A stretch of 63,562 nt of DNA from contig CAZBMW010000014.1 in assembly GCA_964493425.1 (NCBI GenBank), forward strand, positions 1 through 63,562. The letters run 5' to 3'. The DNA is from CAYLMG01 sp964493425. GTDB lineage: Bacteria; Planctomycetota; Phycisphaerae; Sedimentisphaerales; Anaerobacaceae. A program made the position numbers and the translations under genes. This document shows positions 50,666-59,206 of this stretch, in pieces (position 1 is the stretch's first letter; every line of letters starts with the position of its first letter). A model generated the notes under the pieces. The model was not told the DNA's origin, did not search any database, and saw nothing but the letters and a program-made list of their open reading frames with translations.

Positions 50666-51973
50666 TTATTCTTCGTATCTTTTGATTATAACGACATTAT
50701 TCTGTCCGCCAAAGCCAAAAGATTCGTTCATTACGATATTGACGGTCATTTCCCTTGGCTCGTTGGGGACGTAGTCGAGGTCGAGCTCAGGGTCAGGGTC
50801 GTTCAGGTTCATCGTCGGTGGGACGATATTATCGCGTATCGCCAGAACGCAGGTTATCAGCTCGGCGGCGCCGGCAGCACCGATTAAATGGCCCAGCATA
50901 CTCTTAACGCTGCTGGCAGGGACCTGTTTTGCCCTTTCTTTGAATACAGCTTTAATCGCCTTTGTCTCTACTGAATCGTTCTCGACGGTGCTTGTGCCGT
51001 GTGTGTTAATGTAATCTATATCCTTGTAGGTTATACCGGCATCTTCAAGGGCGGCTGTCATTGCCTGTATTGCCCCCCTGCCGGTCTCGTGCATATCAGT
51101 GACACGAAAGGCGTCCGAGCTGCTGCCGAAACCAATGACCTCTGCGAGGATTTGAACGCCTCTTTTTTTTGCTGAGCTTAGCGATTCCAAAATCAGGATT
51201 GCGGAGCCTTCACCGAGTATGAAACCATCCCTGGTTGCCGAGAATGGTCTTGATGCGGTTTGCGGGCTGTCGTTTCTTGTCGAAAGCGCGGTCAGACGGT
51301 TAAAGCCGGTAAGGCCGAGCGGGTGTATCATCGAGTGAGCACCGCCAGCAACCACCACGTCTGCTTTGCCGTTTCTTATCAGCATCGTAGCTTCACCAGC
51401 GGCCTGTGTACTTGCTGCACAGGCTGTAAGGCAGCTAAAGACCGGGCCTCGAGCACCGGTAAGAAGTGCTATATGTGCCGCGGGCATATTCGGCTCCTGC
51501 TGAAGCTCACCGGCAGGTGACATATCGCTGAAAGCGACCTGTGCCCATCTGCCCCAGTCCATAACATTTTTCTCGTTGTCCCAGGCCTTTACGATGCAGT
51601 CGAAAAATACATCGTTATTAACCGAGCCTTCACCGGCACCGAGATATATGCCCAGCCTTTTTCGGTCGATACCGTCTTTCGGTTCGTCGGTTTCGATATC
51701 GATGCCTGCCTGTCTGCAGGCCTGAGCGGCTGCGCCTAAAGCAAAAGAGCAACCGCGATTGCAGTCTCTGTGCAGGTCTATGTTTTTTATAAATTTCGAA
51801 AGGTGATAGTCCTTGACTTCTGCGCTGAAGGTTGAAGGAAAAGTGGATGCATCAAAAATAGTTGTATAATCCATGCCGCTTTTTCCCTGCATTATCGCAG
51901 CCCAGAGCGTTTCCACATCGTGGCCCAAGGGACAAACGATGCCCATTGCAGTTATTACAACTTTTTCAGCCAT
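50666..51973 (-). CDS. fabF: Beta-ketoacyl-ACP synthase II
   Basis: Elongating condensing enzyme. 435 residues with a complete Cys-His-His set: CLTACAAS (Cys about 185), NTHGTSTVEND and KSMLGHLIGAAGA. Start VVITAMGIVCPLG. The GFGGQNNVVI end is typical. It lies three bases from a second, divergent synthase gene and belongs to a unit that includes ACP and two dehydratase-like genes. Could serve a specialised lipid rather than the housekeeping route. Confidence 0.92.
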   Translation of the reverse strand: MAEKVVITAMGIVCPLGHDVETLWAAIMQGKSGMDYTTIFDASTFPSTFSAEVKDYHLSKFIKNIDLHRDCNRGCSFALGAAAQACRQAGIDIETDEPKDGIDRKRLGIYLGAGEGSVNNDVFFDCIVKAWDNEKNVMDWGRWAQVAFSDMSPAGELQQEPNMPAAHIALLTGARGPVFSCLTACAASTQAAGEATMLIRNGKADVVVAGGAHSMIHPLGLTGFNRLTALSTRNDSPQTASRPFSATRDGFILGEGSAILILESLSSAKKRGVQILAEVIGFGSSSDAFRVTDMHETGRGAIQAMTAALEDAGITYKDIDYINTHGTSTVENDSVETKAIKAVFKERAKQVPASSVKSMLGHLIGAAGAAELITCVLAIRDNIVPPTMNLNDPDPELDLDYVPNEPREMTVNIVMNESFGFGGQNNVVIIKRYEE

Positions 51974-51976
51974 AAT

Positions 51977-53290
51977 TCAATCAATCTTCTTTAATACCAC
52001 TGCGGCGGTCTGGCCGCCATAAGTGTAGCTGCAGCATAGTACATATTTAATTACTTTTTCAATCGGCTCGGTGACAATATTCAGGTTGCAGCCATCAGCT
52101 TTCTTAAGGTAATTTTTAGCAGCGGGTATTATACCTTCCGTGACAGCGAATGCGGCAGCGATAACATCGAGAGCACCAGATGCTGCGCCGGTATTGCTGA
52201 GCATACTCTTTGTCGGCCAGACTGGAACGGTTTTTACTGCGTCACCGAGTACTTTTTCAATTGCCCTTGCTTCTGCGAGGTCGTCGGCGGGTATAGCTGT
52301 ACCGTGCGGTATGAGCAAATCCAAATCGGCAGGTTCAATACCTGCGTCATTGAGTGCGTTTTCAACTGCAATTGCAATGCCCCGACCGTCGGGCTCGATA
52401 TGTTCGAAGGCCTTATTTGGACTGCTGGCCTGGCCTGTACCAGCAATTTCGGCGTAGATTTTCGCGCCTCTCTTTTGGGCGTGTTCGCGATTTTCGATAG
52501 TAATGATACCAGCAGCCTCGCCGAAAACAGAGCCTCTTGCATCGGCATCGAACGGCCGACAGGCGGTTTCGGGAGATTCATTTGCCTCCGCCGTCGCCCT
52601 GCCGGTAAGGCACTGCCTTATCATTACTATCGGATTTACCTTCGCCTCGGCGCCGCCAACAAGAGCAATATCACACATTCCGCGCTCTATAAAAGAAGTC
52701 GCCTCACTTATCGCAAGCAGAGCCGATGTCTCGGCACAAGTGATGGTGTTGCTCGGGCCCTGAATATCGTGGATGATTCCGATATGGCAGGCGAGCATAT
52801 TCGGCAGGTACTTGAGAAGCCATAATGGCGTTACAAGCTCGAGCCCTTCCTTGCCCCACTTTCGTATATCAAATTTTCCCTCGGTGATGCTTTGAGCGAC
52901 AGCAGGTGCGAGCTCGACAAGGTCACAGCTTATAAGCCCGGCACCAAGATTGATACCGAAACGGGCAGGATTGACATTTACTTTTTCGGGGTCAATGGCT
53001 TTTGTTACCAGGCCGCTATTAGTTACAGCTTCGTAAGCTGCAACGACGGAGAGCTCAATGTCTCTCGACATCAGCTTCGCAGCCTTGCGGTAAGTTTTTG
53101 GCAGGAATTGACCGACCTTGAAATCCGGGCACTGGCCTGCAATTTTGCAGTTAAAGCCGACAGGGTCAAAAGCTGTGATTCTACCGATGCCGCATTTGCC
53201 AGCCTTTAAGGCGCTGAACATTTCGGCTGATGTCAGTCCGAGCGGGCTTACGGCACCCAGGCCTGTAATAACGGCGGCCGATGTGTTCAT
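51977..53290 (-). CDS. Beta-ketoacyl synthase paralogue with altered active site
   Basis: 437 residues, KAS I/II fold (AAVITGLGAVSPLG, GVALA-like LVGGAEAKVNP). Active-site Cys is kept (TCAETS, Cys 185) and the first His is in IPHGTAIPADD, but the usual KSxxGHxxGA is KSMLSNTGAASGA, so the second His is Asn. This Cys-His-Asn layout departs from FabF and resembles FabH in ligands only. It starts right after the fabZ stop and is followed by fabF, suggesting a paired synthase (partner or chain-length-factor role). Confidence 0.88.
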   Translation of the reverse strand: MNTSAAVITGLGAVSPLGLTSAEMFSALKAGKCGIGRITAFDPVGFNCKIAGQCPDFKVGQFLPKTYRKAAKLMSRDIELSVVAAYEAVTNSGLVTKAIDPEKVNVNPARFGINLGAGLISCDLVELAPAVAQSITEGKFDIRKWGKEGLELVTPLWLLKYLPNMLACHIGIIHDIQGPSNTITCAETSALLAISEATSFIERGMCDIALVGGAEAKVNPIVMIRQCLTGRATAEANESPETACRPFDADARGSVFGEAAGIITIENREHAQKRGAKIYAEIAGTGQASSPNKAFEHIEPDGRGIAIAVENALNDAGIEPADLDLLIPHGTAIPADDLAEARAIEKVLGDAVKTVPVWPTKSMLSNTGAASGALDVIAAAFAVTEGIIPAAKNYLKKADGCNLNIVTEPIEKVIKYVLCCSYTYGGQTAAVVLKKID

Positions 53291-53767
53291 TTAATCAGGC
53301 TCCGAAAAAACAACGCCTCGCATAAGCGATTTGAAGGTGTCGGTGAAGACAAAGTTTTCGTCGGGAAATTCTTTTCCGCCGATATTGCGGTCGATGTGGC
53401 TGAACATTAAATCGATTTCAGCAATTGTTTTTTCTCCACAGGTAATTTTTCCGGTGGTTGATGCGGCTTCGGTGGTGATTGATTCGATTTTTGCTTCAAG
53501 ATTTATAGTATCGCCGGGCTTGACGTAATCGAAAAAAACGGCCTTTTTGATTTTTGCCAGTATCACTTTCTCCTGAAAGTTTTTTGCTTCGCCTACAAGT
53601 ATGCCCGCGGTCTGCGCCATCGCCTCGATACACAGGCATTCGGGCATAACCGGATAACCGGGGAAGTGGTCGTGCAGATGCTCTTCGGCAAGAGTGACAT
53701 TTTTGACGGCAACTGCACGTTTACCGCTTTCAAACTCTGTGAATTTATCTATCCATATCCAGCGCAT
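53291..53767 (-). CDS. fabZ: 3-hydroxyacyl-ACP dehydratase (FabZ type)
   Basis: Hotdog-fold dehydratase, 158 residues. The catalytic motif is DHFPGYPVMPECLCIEAMAQ: His34 and Glu48 are in place, while Glu43 replaces the usual Gly. It removes water from 3-hydroxyacyl-ACP. The gene is 15 bases after the ACP gene and abuts the next synthase. A role in a special fatty-acid or polyketide-like route is possible. Confidence 0.88.
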   Translation of the reverse strand: MRWIWIDKFTEFESGKRAVAVKNVTLAEEHLHDHFPGYPVMPECLCIEAMAQTAGILVGEAKNFQEKVILAKIKKAVFFDYVKPGDTINLEAKIESITTEAASTTGKITCGEKTIAEIDLMFSHIDRNIGGKEFPDENFVFTDTFKSLMRGVVFSEPD

Positions 53768-53782
53768 TTATATTTTTACGGA

Positions 53783-54181
53783 CTAAACGTTACTCGCCAT
53801 TTTGCTTTCGACGTAGTTTACGATGGAATTGACTGTAAACAGATTGCCGAGCTTGTTTATATCGGGGTCATTGGCGAAATCGGCAAAGTCGGTGTGAGGC
53901 ATTTTCTTTTCGAGCTCAGCCAGGCCGGTCTCCGTGAGTTTGCCGTCTTTTACGAACTCAGGATTGCTCATCATATTTTCGATGGGGAACAACTCCTCTC
54001 TCGGTATCTTAAAACCAAAAGCCTTTTCGAGCCGAAACACAATGTCGAGAAAGTCAATGCTTTCGGCGCCAAGGTCTCCCATTAAAGTAGCTTCTGCTGT
54101 AACCTCATCTTCGTCGAGGCCCAATGCGTCAACCAGAACTTCCTGTACTTTATTGAAAATCTCATCCCGACTCATTGCCAT
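53783..54181 (-). CDS. Acyl carrier protein, extended
   Basis: 132 residues, about 50 longer than the standard ACP. The phosphopantetheine Ser is in DLGAESIDFLDIVF (Ser41). The extra part lies between helix II and the last helix (residues about 70-110, MSNPEFVKDGKLTETGLAEL), before the final FTVNSIVNYVESK. This longer type occurs in planctomycetes. It carries the acyl chain for the neighbouring synthases and dehydratases. Confidence 0.88.
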   Translation of the reverse strand: MAMSRDEIFNKVQEVLVDALGLDEDEVTAEATLMGDLGAESIDFLDIVFRLEKAFGFKIPREELFPIENMMSNPEFVKDGKLTETGLAELEKKMPHTDFADFANDPDINKLGNLFTVNSIVNYVESKMASNV

Positions 54182-54245
54182 ACTTTTTTACCTCCGGTAA
54201 ATTATTCGTCTCAATATTTTTTAATATCTTTTCGAGGCCTAATCC

Positions 54246-54716
54246 TTAAGGGCCCGTTAATAGTTTCCATCTTTGTTTCAGGCTTTCGATTATACGGCTA
54301 TCCAGCTCAGCCATAGCTGAATCTTTATCAGCAAGGTTGAAATGCCTGAGAGCGAACTTCGCTTCAACTATTTTTTCGCCGTTTGAGACGCCTTCACCTG
54401 TAAAACTGCTGAGGTTTTCCTCAATTGTTTTGGCCTCTACGTTATACTCAATCAGGCCGCCCGGCGCCAGAAAGCTTTTATACTTAACATTCCTTGCCTG
54501 TTCAAGCAATATCATACTGTGAGCGAAATTTTCCGTCTCACGCACCAGCCAGGACGCGGACTCTATCATTCCCTGCAATAGAAGCACTCCCGGCAGGACC
54601 GGAAAGGCCGGAAAATGGTCGGCTAAATACTCTTCGGCCAGAGAAACACTCTTGACGGCTTTTATCAGCTTTGCCTTTTCAAGCGATATAACTTTATCAA
54701 TCAGGATAAATCTCAT
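54246..54716 (-). CDS. FabZ-like hotdog protein with Gln for the catalytic Glu
   Basis: From ATG at 54716 156 residues, start chosen because MRFILIDKVISLEKAKLIKA lines up with the neighbouring FabZ (MRWIWIDKF). A longer form from 54776 is possible. The motif reads DHFPAFPVLPGVLLLQGM: His34 kept, Gln48 where FabZ has Glu. Activity as a dehydratase is doubtful; it may be a thioesterase-like or structural partner. First gene of the operon, 65 bases before ACP. Confidence 0.8.
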   Translation of the reverse strand: MRFILIDKVISLEKAKLIKAVKSVSLAEEYLADHFPAFPVLPGVLLLQGMIESASWLVRETENFAHSMILLEQARNVKYKSFLAPGGLIEYNVEAKTIEENLSSFTGEGVSNGEKIVEAKFALRHFNLADKDSAMAELDSRIIESLKQRWKLLTGP

Positions 54717-54855
54717 AATGGCGGTCATTTTAGCGATATGTAGCCTTTTTGCCAGCTTTTTTTCGTTTTTTAACATCGACTCGATCGAATTTTTTCGGTA
54801 TTGAAATTAGTATAGATATTGGAAATTATCAGCCGATTGTTTATACTTGCCGGCT

Positions 54856-55320
54856 ATGAACGTACGCAGTGCGAAAATTCCGGATGCAGAGGCTATATAT
54901 GCTCTAATCAGTGACTATGCCGAGCAGGATAAGATGCTGTTTCGCTCGAAGGCAGATATCTATGAGAATCTTCGCAGCTTTATCATAACTGAAGCCGATG
55001 GGAGAATTGTCGGCTGCTGCGCTTTGCATATCATATGGGAAGATTTGGCTGAGATTAAATCACTTGCAGTTGACGATGGTCATAAAGGTACAGGCGTCGG
55101 CACCTCTCTTGTGACAGAAGCCCTCAAGCAAGCTGCTGGACTTGGTCTGAAACGTGTTTTTGCACTAACATTAGAGCCGGCCTTTTTCCAGAAATTGGGC
55201 TTCGAGACAGTCGATAAAGACGAATTACCTATGAAGGTCTGGAGCGACTGTGCCCGCTGCCCCAAGCAGGACCATTGTGACGAAATCGCGGTAATAAAAA
55301 ACCTTTCGGACGCATCATAA
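54856..55320 (+). CDS. GNAT acetyltransferase, N-acetylglutamate-synthase-like
   Basis: From ATG at 54856 154 residues; a TTG at 54847 adds three. GNAT fold: MNVRSAKIPDAEAIYALISD, strand VGCCALHIIWEDLAEIKSLAV, acetyl-CoA loop HKGTGVGTSLVTEAL, then FALTLEPAFFQKLGFETVDK. The C-terminal CARCPKQDHCDE Cys cluster is seen in ArgA-like short acetyltransferases. Possible role in arginine synthesis (N-acetylglutamate). Divergent from the fab operon. Confidence 0.82.
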   Translation: MNVRSAKIPDAEAIYALISDYAEQDKMLFRSKADIYENLRSFIITEADGRIVGCCALHIIWEDLAEIKSLAVDDGHKGTGVGTSLVTEALKQAAGLGLKRVFALTLEPAFFQKLGFETVDKDELPMKVWSDCARCPKQDHCDEIAVIKNLSDAS

Positions 55321-55468
55321 CATATCTCGCAACCAGTATTTCAAACCGACGTGAAGACTCAGCGCCTCTTTTTTGTTCCAGCAGACGACTTGCCTGCCCA
55401 CCGGCAGGCATAGGCAAGTCGGCTGCAGTACCTTTATTAGTCTCTGTATTAGTATATGTATTAGTAGT

Positions 55469-55583
55469 GGCGCATTTCTGAGCCGGTGGAAATGCAGGTT
55501 TTGAACCACTCACCGGCTCACTTTCGACCCTGTTAGCGGCGCATTTCTGAGCCTGTTGGTGGTTCATTTTTGAGCCTAGCCTT
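55469..55583. repeat. Five degenerate 23-base units, IS21-end-like
   Basis: Units start at 55469, 55492, 55515, 55538 and 55561, exactly 23 bases apart. The shared core is GGCGCATTTCTGAGCC (units 1 and 4 identical; unit 5 GGTTCATTTTTGAGCC; units 2 and 3 diverged but keep the CA/TTT/GA/CC pattern). Repeats of this kind occur at the ends of IS21-family insertion sequences, but no istA or istB is present. The call as an IS end is inference; iterons are another reading. Confidence 0.5.
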
Positions 55584-55909
55584 TGCACTGCCCTACTGAG
55601 ATTATTAATTCTTTTGTTGTGCATAAGCCACTGCTTTCAACTTTTCACTTATGAAGTGTGATTTAATTTTAGATCTTGACTATCAATAACTAGACTTTTT
55701 TTAACAAGCTCAAAAAGGGCAAAAACGTATCATTTCCGGTTACTTTTGGTTAAAGAAGCGCAAATTTTTGTAATTTTTCGCACATTTTCGGCTATTTCCA
55801 GCAAGGCTATAAAATCGCTACATCTTATTACAAAATAAGGAGTTATATCATTCCAGGCTAAATTTGATTTTTAATCTGAAACAAGAATGAATTTTTCCAC
55901 AAATTCTCT

Positions 55910-55958
55910 TGACTCAAAGAAAAATAACTATAAAATAACTTTGTGATTGTGAACACAA
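55910..55958 (+). promoter_or_regulatory. rex promoter with Rex operator
   Basis: The sequence TTGTGATTGTGAACACAA at 55941-55958 matches the Rex box TTGTGA-n6-TCACAA in all but one position. It lies just downstream of TTGACT (55910-55915) and a TAAAAT/TATAAA (55929-55936), near the likely start of transcription, as expected for autorepression relieved by high NADH. Confidence 0.75.
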
Positions 55959-55992
55959 ATTCAAAGTCAAGGGTAAAATAATAAAGTGAACT

Positions 55993-56616
55993 ATGCCTTA
56001 TCGCAAGATACCGGATGAAACTATAAGGCGGCTGCCAATTTATCTAAGGGACCTGACGGGCTTCCTTAAGCAGGGATATAAGAACATATCCAGCAAGGAG
56101 TTATCAGGTCATTTGGGAATTAACCCCTGGCAGATAAGAAAGGATTTATCGAATTTTGGGGCGTTCGGCACCTGCGGCGTGGGCTATGACGTTGAAAAGC
56201 TAATAAGGCAAATAAAGAAAATACTAAAACTCGATACTACCCACAAGGCCGCACTCGTCGGCGTGGGCAATTTAGGCTCTGCTGTCTTGGCCTATCCGGG
56301 TTTTGCGATTTACGGGTTTGAAATTGTGGCAGCTTTCGACAACGACCAAAAAAAAATCGGTAAAAAAATTAATAATATAACCGTTCAGGACGTCTCTAAA
56401 ATTTCCAGCCTGAAAAACAAAGATATAAAAATAGGTATCATAACTGTCCCCCGGCAGGCGAGCCAGCAGACTGCAGATACTCTTGTAAGCGCAGGCATTA
56501 CAGGGATTTTGAACTTTTCGCCCTGCCGGATTAAGGTGCCGAAAAAAGTTAAGGTTATAACAATCAATATCGCCCTGGACCTTGCGAGACTACCCTACTA
56601 TATGCCTGCAAGATAG
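55993..56616 (+). CDS. rex: Redox-sensing transcriptional repressor
   Basis: 207-residue NADH-sensing repressor. N-terminal winged helix (RRLPIYLRDLTGFLKQGYKN, ISSKELSGHLGINPWQIRKD, LSNFGAFGTCGVGY) and C-terminal Rossmann domain with VGVGNLGSAV. Ends with LDLARLPYYM, a domain-swap helix. A Rex operator stands before it. It is followed by the hydrogenase operon in the same direction, which could be its target, although no second box is seen there. Confidence 0.95.
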   Translation: MPYRKIPDETIRRLPIYLRDLTGFLKQGYKNISSKELSGHLGINPWQIRKDLSNFGAFGTCGVGYDVEKLIRQIKKILKLDTTHKAALVGVGNLGSAVLAYPGFAIYGFEIVAAFDNDQKKIGKKINNITVQDVSKISSLKNKDIKIGIITVPRQASQQTADTLVSAGITGILNFSPCRIKVPKKVKVITINIALDLARLPYYMPAR

Positions 56617-56732
56617 GAAAAAATAAAAACTGAAGCAAAAAAGAATAGCAAAAATTAAGGGAATATGTTTTTATCTAAGTTTTTTACAACATAAGAAAAC
56701 CCAATGATTAATAAACCAAAATAGAGATATAA

Positions 56733-57785
56733 ATGAAAACAGCTTTTACAAGAGAACTAAAACCGTTTCTGGATGCCGTTAACGCTCAAATGCAGCTTTA
56801 TGTCCCCAAAAAAAGCGGTGAATACTATGTATTTGTAAAATACAATCCCGAATCGGACAGAGAAATGGAATTCAACAACATACGCTGCTGTATGCCGGTG
56901 AAGGATTTTCTTTTTCCGTTTCGCGAGCTCGCGGCAGTTTACCCTGAGCCGGTAGAGCCGCAAAAAATAAAGGAATTTGCCGTCTTCGGGCTTAAGGACT
57001 GCGATTTGCGTTCGCTGGAAGCGCTCGATAAGGTCTTCATCGAGGAGCCGGAATTCGTCGACCCCTACTATAAAGCAAGGCGAGAGAAGATGTTCGTGAT
57101 ATCCGGTGACTGTTTCGAGCCGGCACAGAGCTGCTGCTGCACGCTTTTCGAGGGCAAGCCCTACTCGGATAAAGGCTTTGATTTGAACCTTTCCAAGGTG
57201 AAGGACGGCTTTATAGTAGAGGCAGGTTCAGACAGAGGCGAGCGATTTATCAACAAATACAAAGAGCTACTTACAGAAGTACCCGGTGGTGCGATTGACG
57301 AAAGAGACGCCATTCGCGCTGAGACGATAGAACAACTGAAAAAACAAAATGCCGAATTCGAGCTTGACGCCCGGCCTAACGAGGTAATTGAGAACAATGC
57401 GGATTCTGATGTTTTTGACATTGAGTCGCAAAAGTGCGTTGAATGCCAGGCATGCACAAGGGTCTGCCCGACGTGTCATTGTTTTTATCTTTACGATGTA
57501 AAGCAGAAAAACTATTTCGCAAAGATGAAGATGGTTGACAGCTGTATGCGAATGGCTTATGCACGTGTTGCGGGCGGGGAGAACCCAAGAAAGGCTGTCG
57601 GTGACAGAATCAAGCACCGGTTGCTACATAAGTTTTCGTTTTTCCTTGACAGGTACGGGATTTATATGTGCGTCGGGTGCGGCAGATGCATCGATGCAGA
57701 CTTGCATAAGATGGATATTCGTGAAGTGCTAAAAAAACTTAACGAGGAATTAAAAAGCAGACCAAAGGCTAAAGTTAAAAAATGA
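56733..57785 (+). CDS. 4Fe-4S protein, sulfhydrogenase beta / AsrA-like subunit
   Basis: 350 residues, matching the HydB/AsrA family, electron-transfer subunits of soluble sulfhydrogenases and anaerobic sulfite reductases. N-terminal beta domain (IRCCMPVKDFLFPFRE, FGLKDCDLRSLEAL, GDCFEPAQSCCCTLF). Ferredoxin part near the C-terminus: CVECQACTRVCPTCHCF and MCVGCGRCIDAD, two 4Fe-4S clusters. It overlaps the next gene by four bases (ATGA). First gene of the hydrogenase operon; no Rex box between it and rex. Role: electron relay between the flavoprotein and the hydrogenase. Confidence 0.85.
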   Translation: MKTAFTRELKPFLDAVNAQMQLYVPKKSGEYYVFVKYNPESDREMEFNNIRCCMPVKDFLFPFRELAAVYPEPVEPQKIKEFAVFGLKDCDLRSLEALDKVFIEEPEFVDPYYKARREKMFVISGDCFEPAQSCCCTLFEGKPYSDKGFDLNLSKVKDGFIVEAGSDRGERFINKYKELLTEVPGGAIDERDAIRAETIEQLKKQNAEFELDARPNEVIENNADSDVFDIESQKCVECQACTRVCPTCHCFYLYDVKQKNYFAKMKMVDSCMRMAYARVAGGENPRKAVGDRIKHRLLHKFSFFLDRYGIYMCVGCGRCIDADLHKMDIREVLKKLNEELKSRPKAKVKK

Positions 57786-58610
57786 AACCGACTCTATACC
57801 AGCCGATAAACAGTGAAATTGTGGATATCATTGACGAATCGCCCACGATAAAGACATTCGTGGTTGTGCCGGAAGAGCAATTCACGTTCGATACAGGCCA
57901 GTTCGTACAGCTTACCCTTCCCGGTGAAGGCGAAGCACCTTTTACTCCGTCGTCGTCACCATCGCTGAAAGAGAAGATGGATATAACGATTATGAAGGCA
58001 GGCAGGGTTACAGGGTTGCTGCACGAGTGCAAAAAAGGACAGAAGATCGGCCTCCGCGGGCCCTACGGCAACGGCTATCCGGTTGATGATTTTGTCGGTA
58101 AAGAGGTTTATATAGTCGGCGGCGGTGTGGGACTGGCTCCAATCAGGTCGCTTTTTCTCACGCTGACAGAAAGAATAAAGGATTTCAAAAAGGTCGTATG
58201 CCGGTACGGAGCAAGGACGCCGGAGGACTTTATCTACAAAGATGCAATGTTCAGCAAATGGATGAAGCTCGACGGAGTGGATATGAAGCTGACCGTCGAT
58301 AAGGCTAACGGCAAATGGAAGCACAACGAAGGTGTGGTGACAACGATATGCGATAAGAAGGATGTGAACATAAAGAACGCTGTCGCGGCGATATGCGGGC
58401 CTCCAATAATGATGAAGTTCGCAACGCTGAAGNNNNNNNNNNGTGGAGTTCGGCTTTAAGCCGAAAGACATTTACCTTTCGATGGAAAAGAATATGAGCT
58501 GCGGGTTCGGCAAGTGCGGTCACTGTATGATAGGCAAATATTACGTTTGCAAGGATGGGCCTGTATTCACATATGAGCAGATAAAAGGTTATCCGAATAT
58601 ATGGGATTGA
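57782..58610 (+). CDS. FAD/NAD(P)-binding subunit, sulfhydrogenase gamma / AsrB-like (interrupted by N gap)
   Basis: A ferredoxin-NADP-reductase-like protein: FAD part (GQFVQLTLPGEGEAPFTPSS), NAD(P) loop VYIVGGGVGLAPIRSLFLTL, and a C-terminal [2Fe-2S] set (SCGFGKCGHCMIGKYYVCKD) as in PyrK/HydG. The scaffold gap at 58433-58442 breaks the frame: the sequence before the gap is in phase at 58433, while the sequence after reads VEFGFKPKDIYLSMEK in the next phase. The real gap must be a multiple of three bases long, so the 10 Ns are a placeholder and the gene is probably intact. It exchanges electrons with NAD(P)H. Confidence 0.85.
58433..58442. other. Scaffold gap (10 N)
   Basis: Ten unknown bases inside the flavoprotein gene. 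Frame analysis shows the true missing length is not 10 but divisible by three. Confidence 0.95.
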
Positions 58611-58675
58611 TTTAATTTATTATTTATTACTTATTATTTATTATTTAGTAATGCTAAGCTCAGTTGAGGACTGCT

Positions 58676-59203
58676 ATGGGTAAGAAGTTGGTAATAGATT
58701 TAGCGAATGTGACGACTCAGGCCGAATCGAATGTGAGGTGCTCCTACAAGCATCATCCCGACAACAAGGGGATTGATGAGCTTTTAGAGAAGATACGATT
58801 CGCTCTGATATGCCGCCGCTGCGAGCAGGCTCCGTGCGTTGCAGCCTGTCCGCGGGATGCACTTGAGAAGATACCCAAAGAAGGATTGAGAGAAGGCAAA
58901 ATACTGAAGAGATACAATATGCTATGCACCGGCTGCGGCACGTGCGCTGTGGCGTGTCCCTTCGGGACGATTTATACCGACCTAGTACCGTTCGTTGACA
59001 GTGTATGCGACGTCTGCAGGGGCAGGCTTGCACCAAACGAGAAACCTTTATGTGTTCAGAGCTGCAGTGACGGCAGCATAGATTACAGGGAGGTCGATTT
59101 GAAAAAGGAAACCGACCTTTTAGAGGTTTTCGATGATATTGTTGTGAAAGTTGCCGGAGGCGTACTCTGGGAGCCGTTCGTGCGAAAAGTGGAGAAGACA
59201 TAA
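58676..59203 (+). CDS. Ferredoxin-like electron-transfer subunit (HycB/CooF type)
   Basis: From ATG at 58676 (GAGGA ribosome site) 175 residues. Cys motifs CRRCEQAPCVAACP and CTGCGTCAVACP and CDVCRGRL...CVQSC show three or four 4Fe-4S clusters, as in HycB, CooF and formate dehydrogenase beta. It likely passes electrons from the AsrAB-like pair to the membrane hydrogenase. Next gene four bases away. Confidence 0.87.
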   Translation: MGKKLVIDLANVTTQAESNVRCSYKHHPDNKGIDELLEKIRFALICRRCEQAPCVAACPRDALEKIPKEGLREGKILKRYNMLCTGCGTCAVACPFGTIYTDLVPFVDSVCDVCRGRLAPNEKPLCVQSCSDGSIDYREVDLKKETDLLEVFDDIVVKVAGGVLWEPFVRKVEKT

Positions 59204-59206
59204 GCG

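Larger units (their letters stand above)
55321..55992. other. Noncoding region with repeats, then the rex promoter
   Basis: No gene. It holds a perfect hairpin TGCCTGCC-CACC-GGCAGGCA (55391-55410), a 12-base tandem (TATTAGT plus five bases, three units, 55435-55470), a 23-base periodic repeat (55469-55583) and AT-rich sequence up to the rex promoter. Frames across it on the minus strand reflect the repeats. Confidence 0.6.

Noticed and set aside
55229..55624. A 131-residue minus-strand frame with YTNTETNKG and PMPAGGQA stretches
   Set aside because: It runs through the 12-base and 23-base tandems and the TGCCTGCC hairpin and overlaps the GNAT gene end; the peptide is a by-product of repeats.
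58616..58660. TTATTATTTATT-type AT-rich repeat before the ferredoxin gene as an origin or promoter
   Set aside because: Too short and simple; no DnaA boxes or -35/-10 pair around it, and the region is inside an operon.
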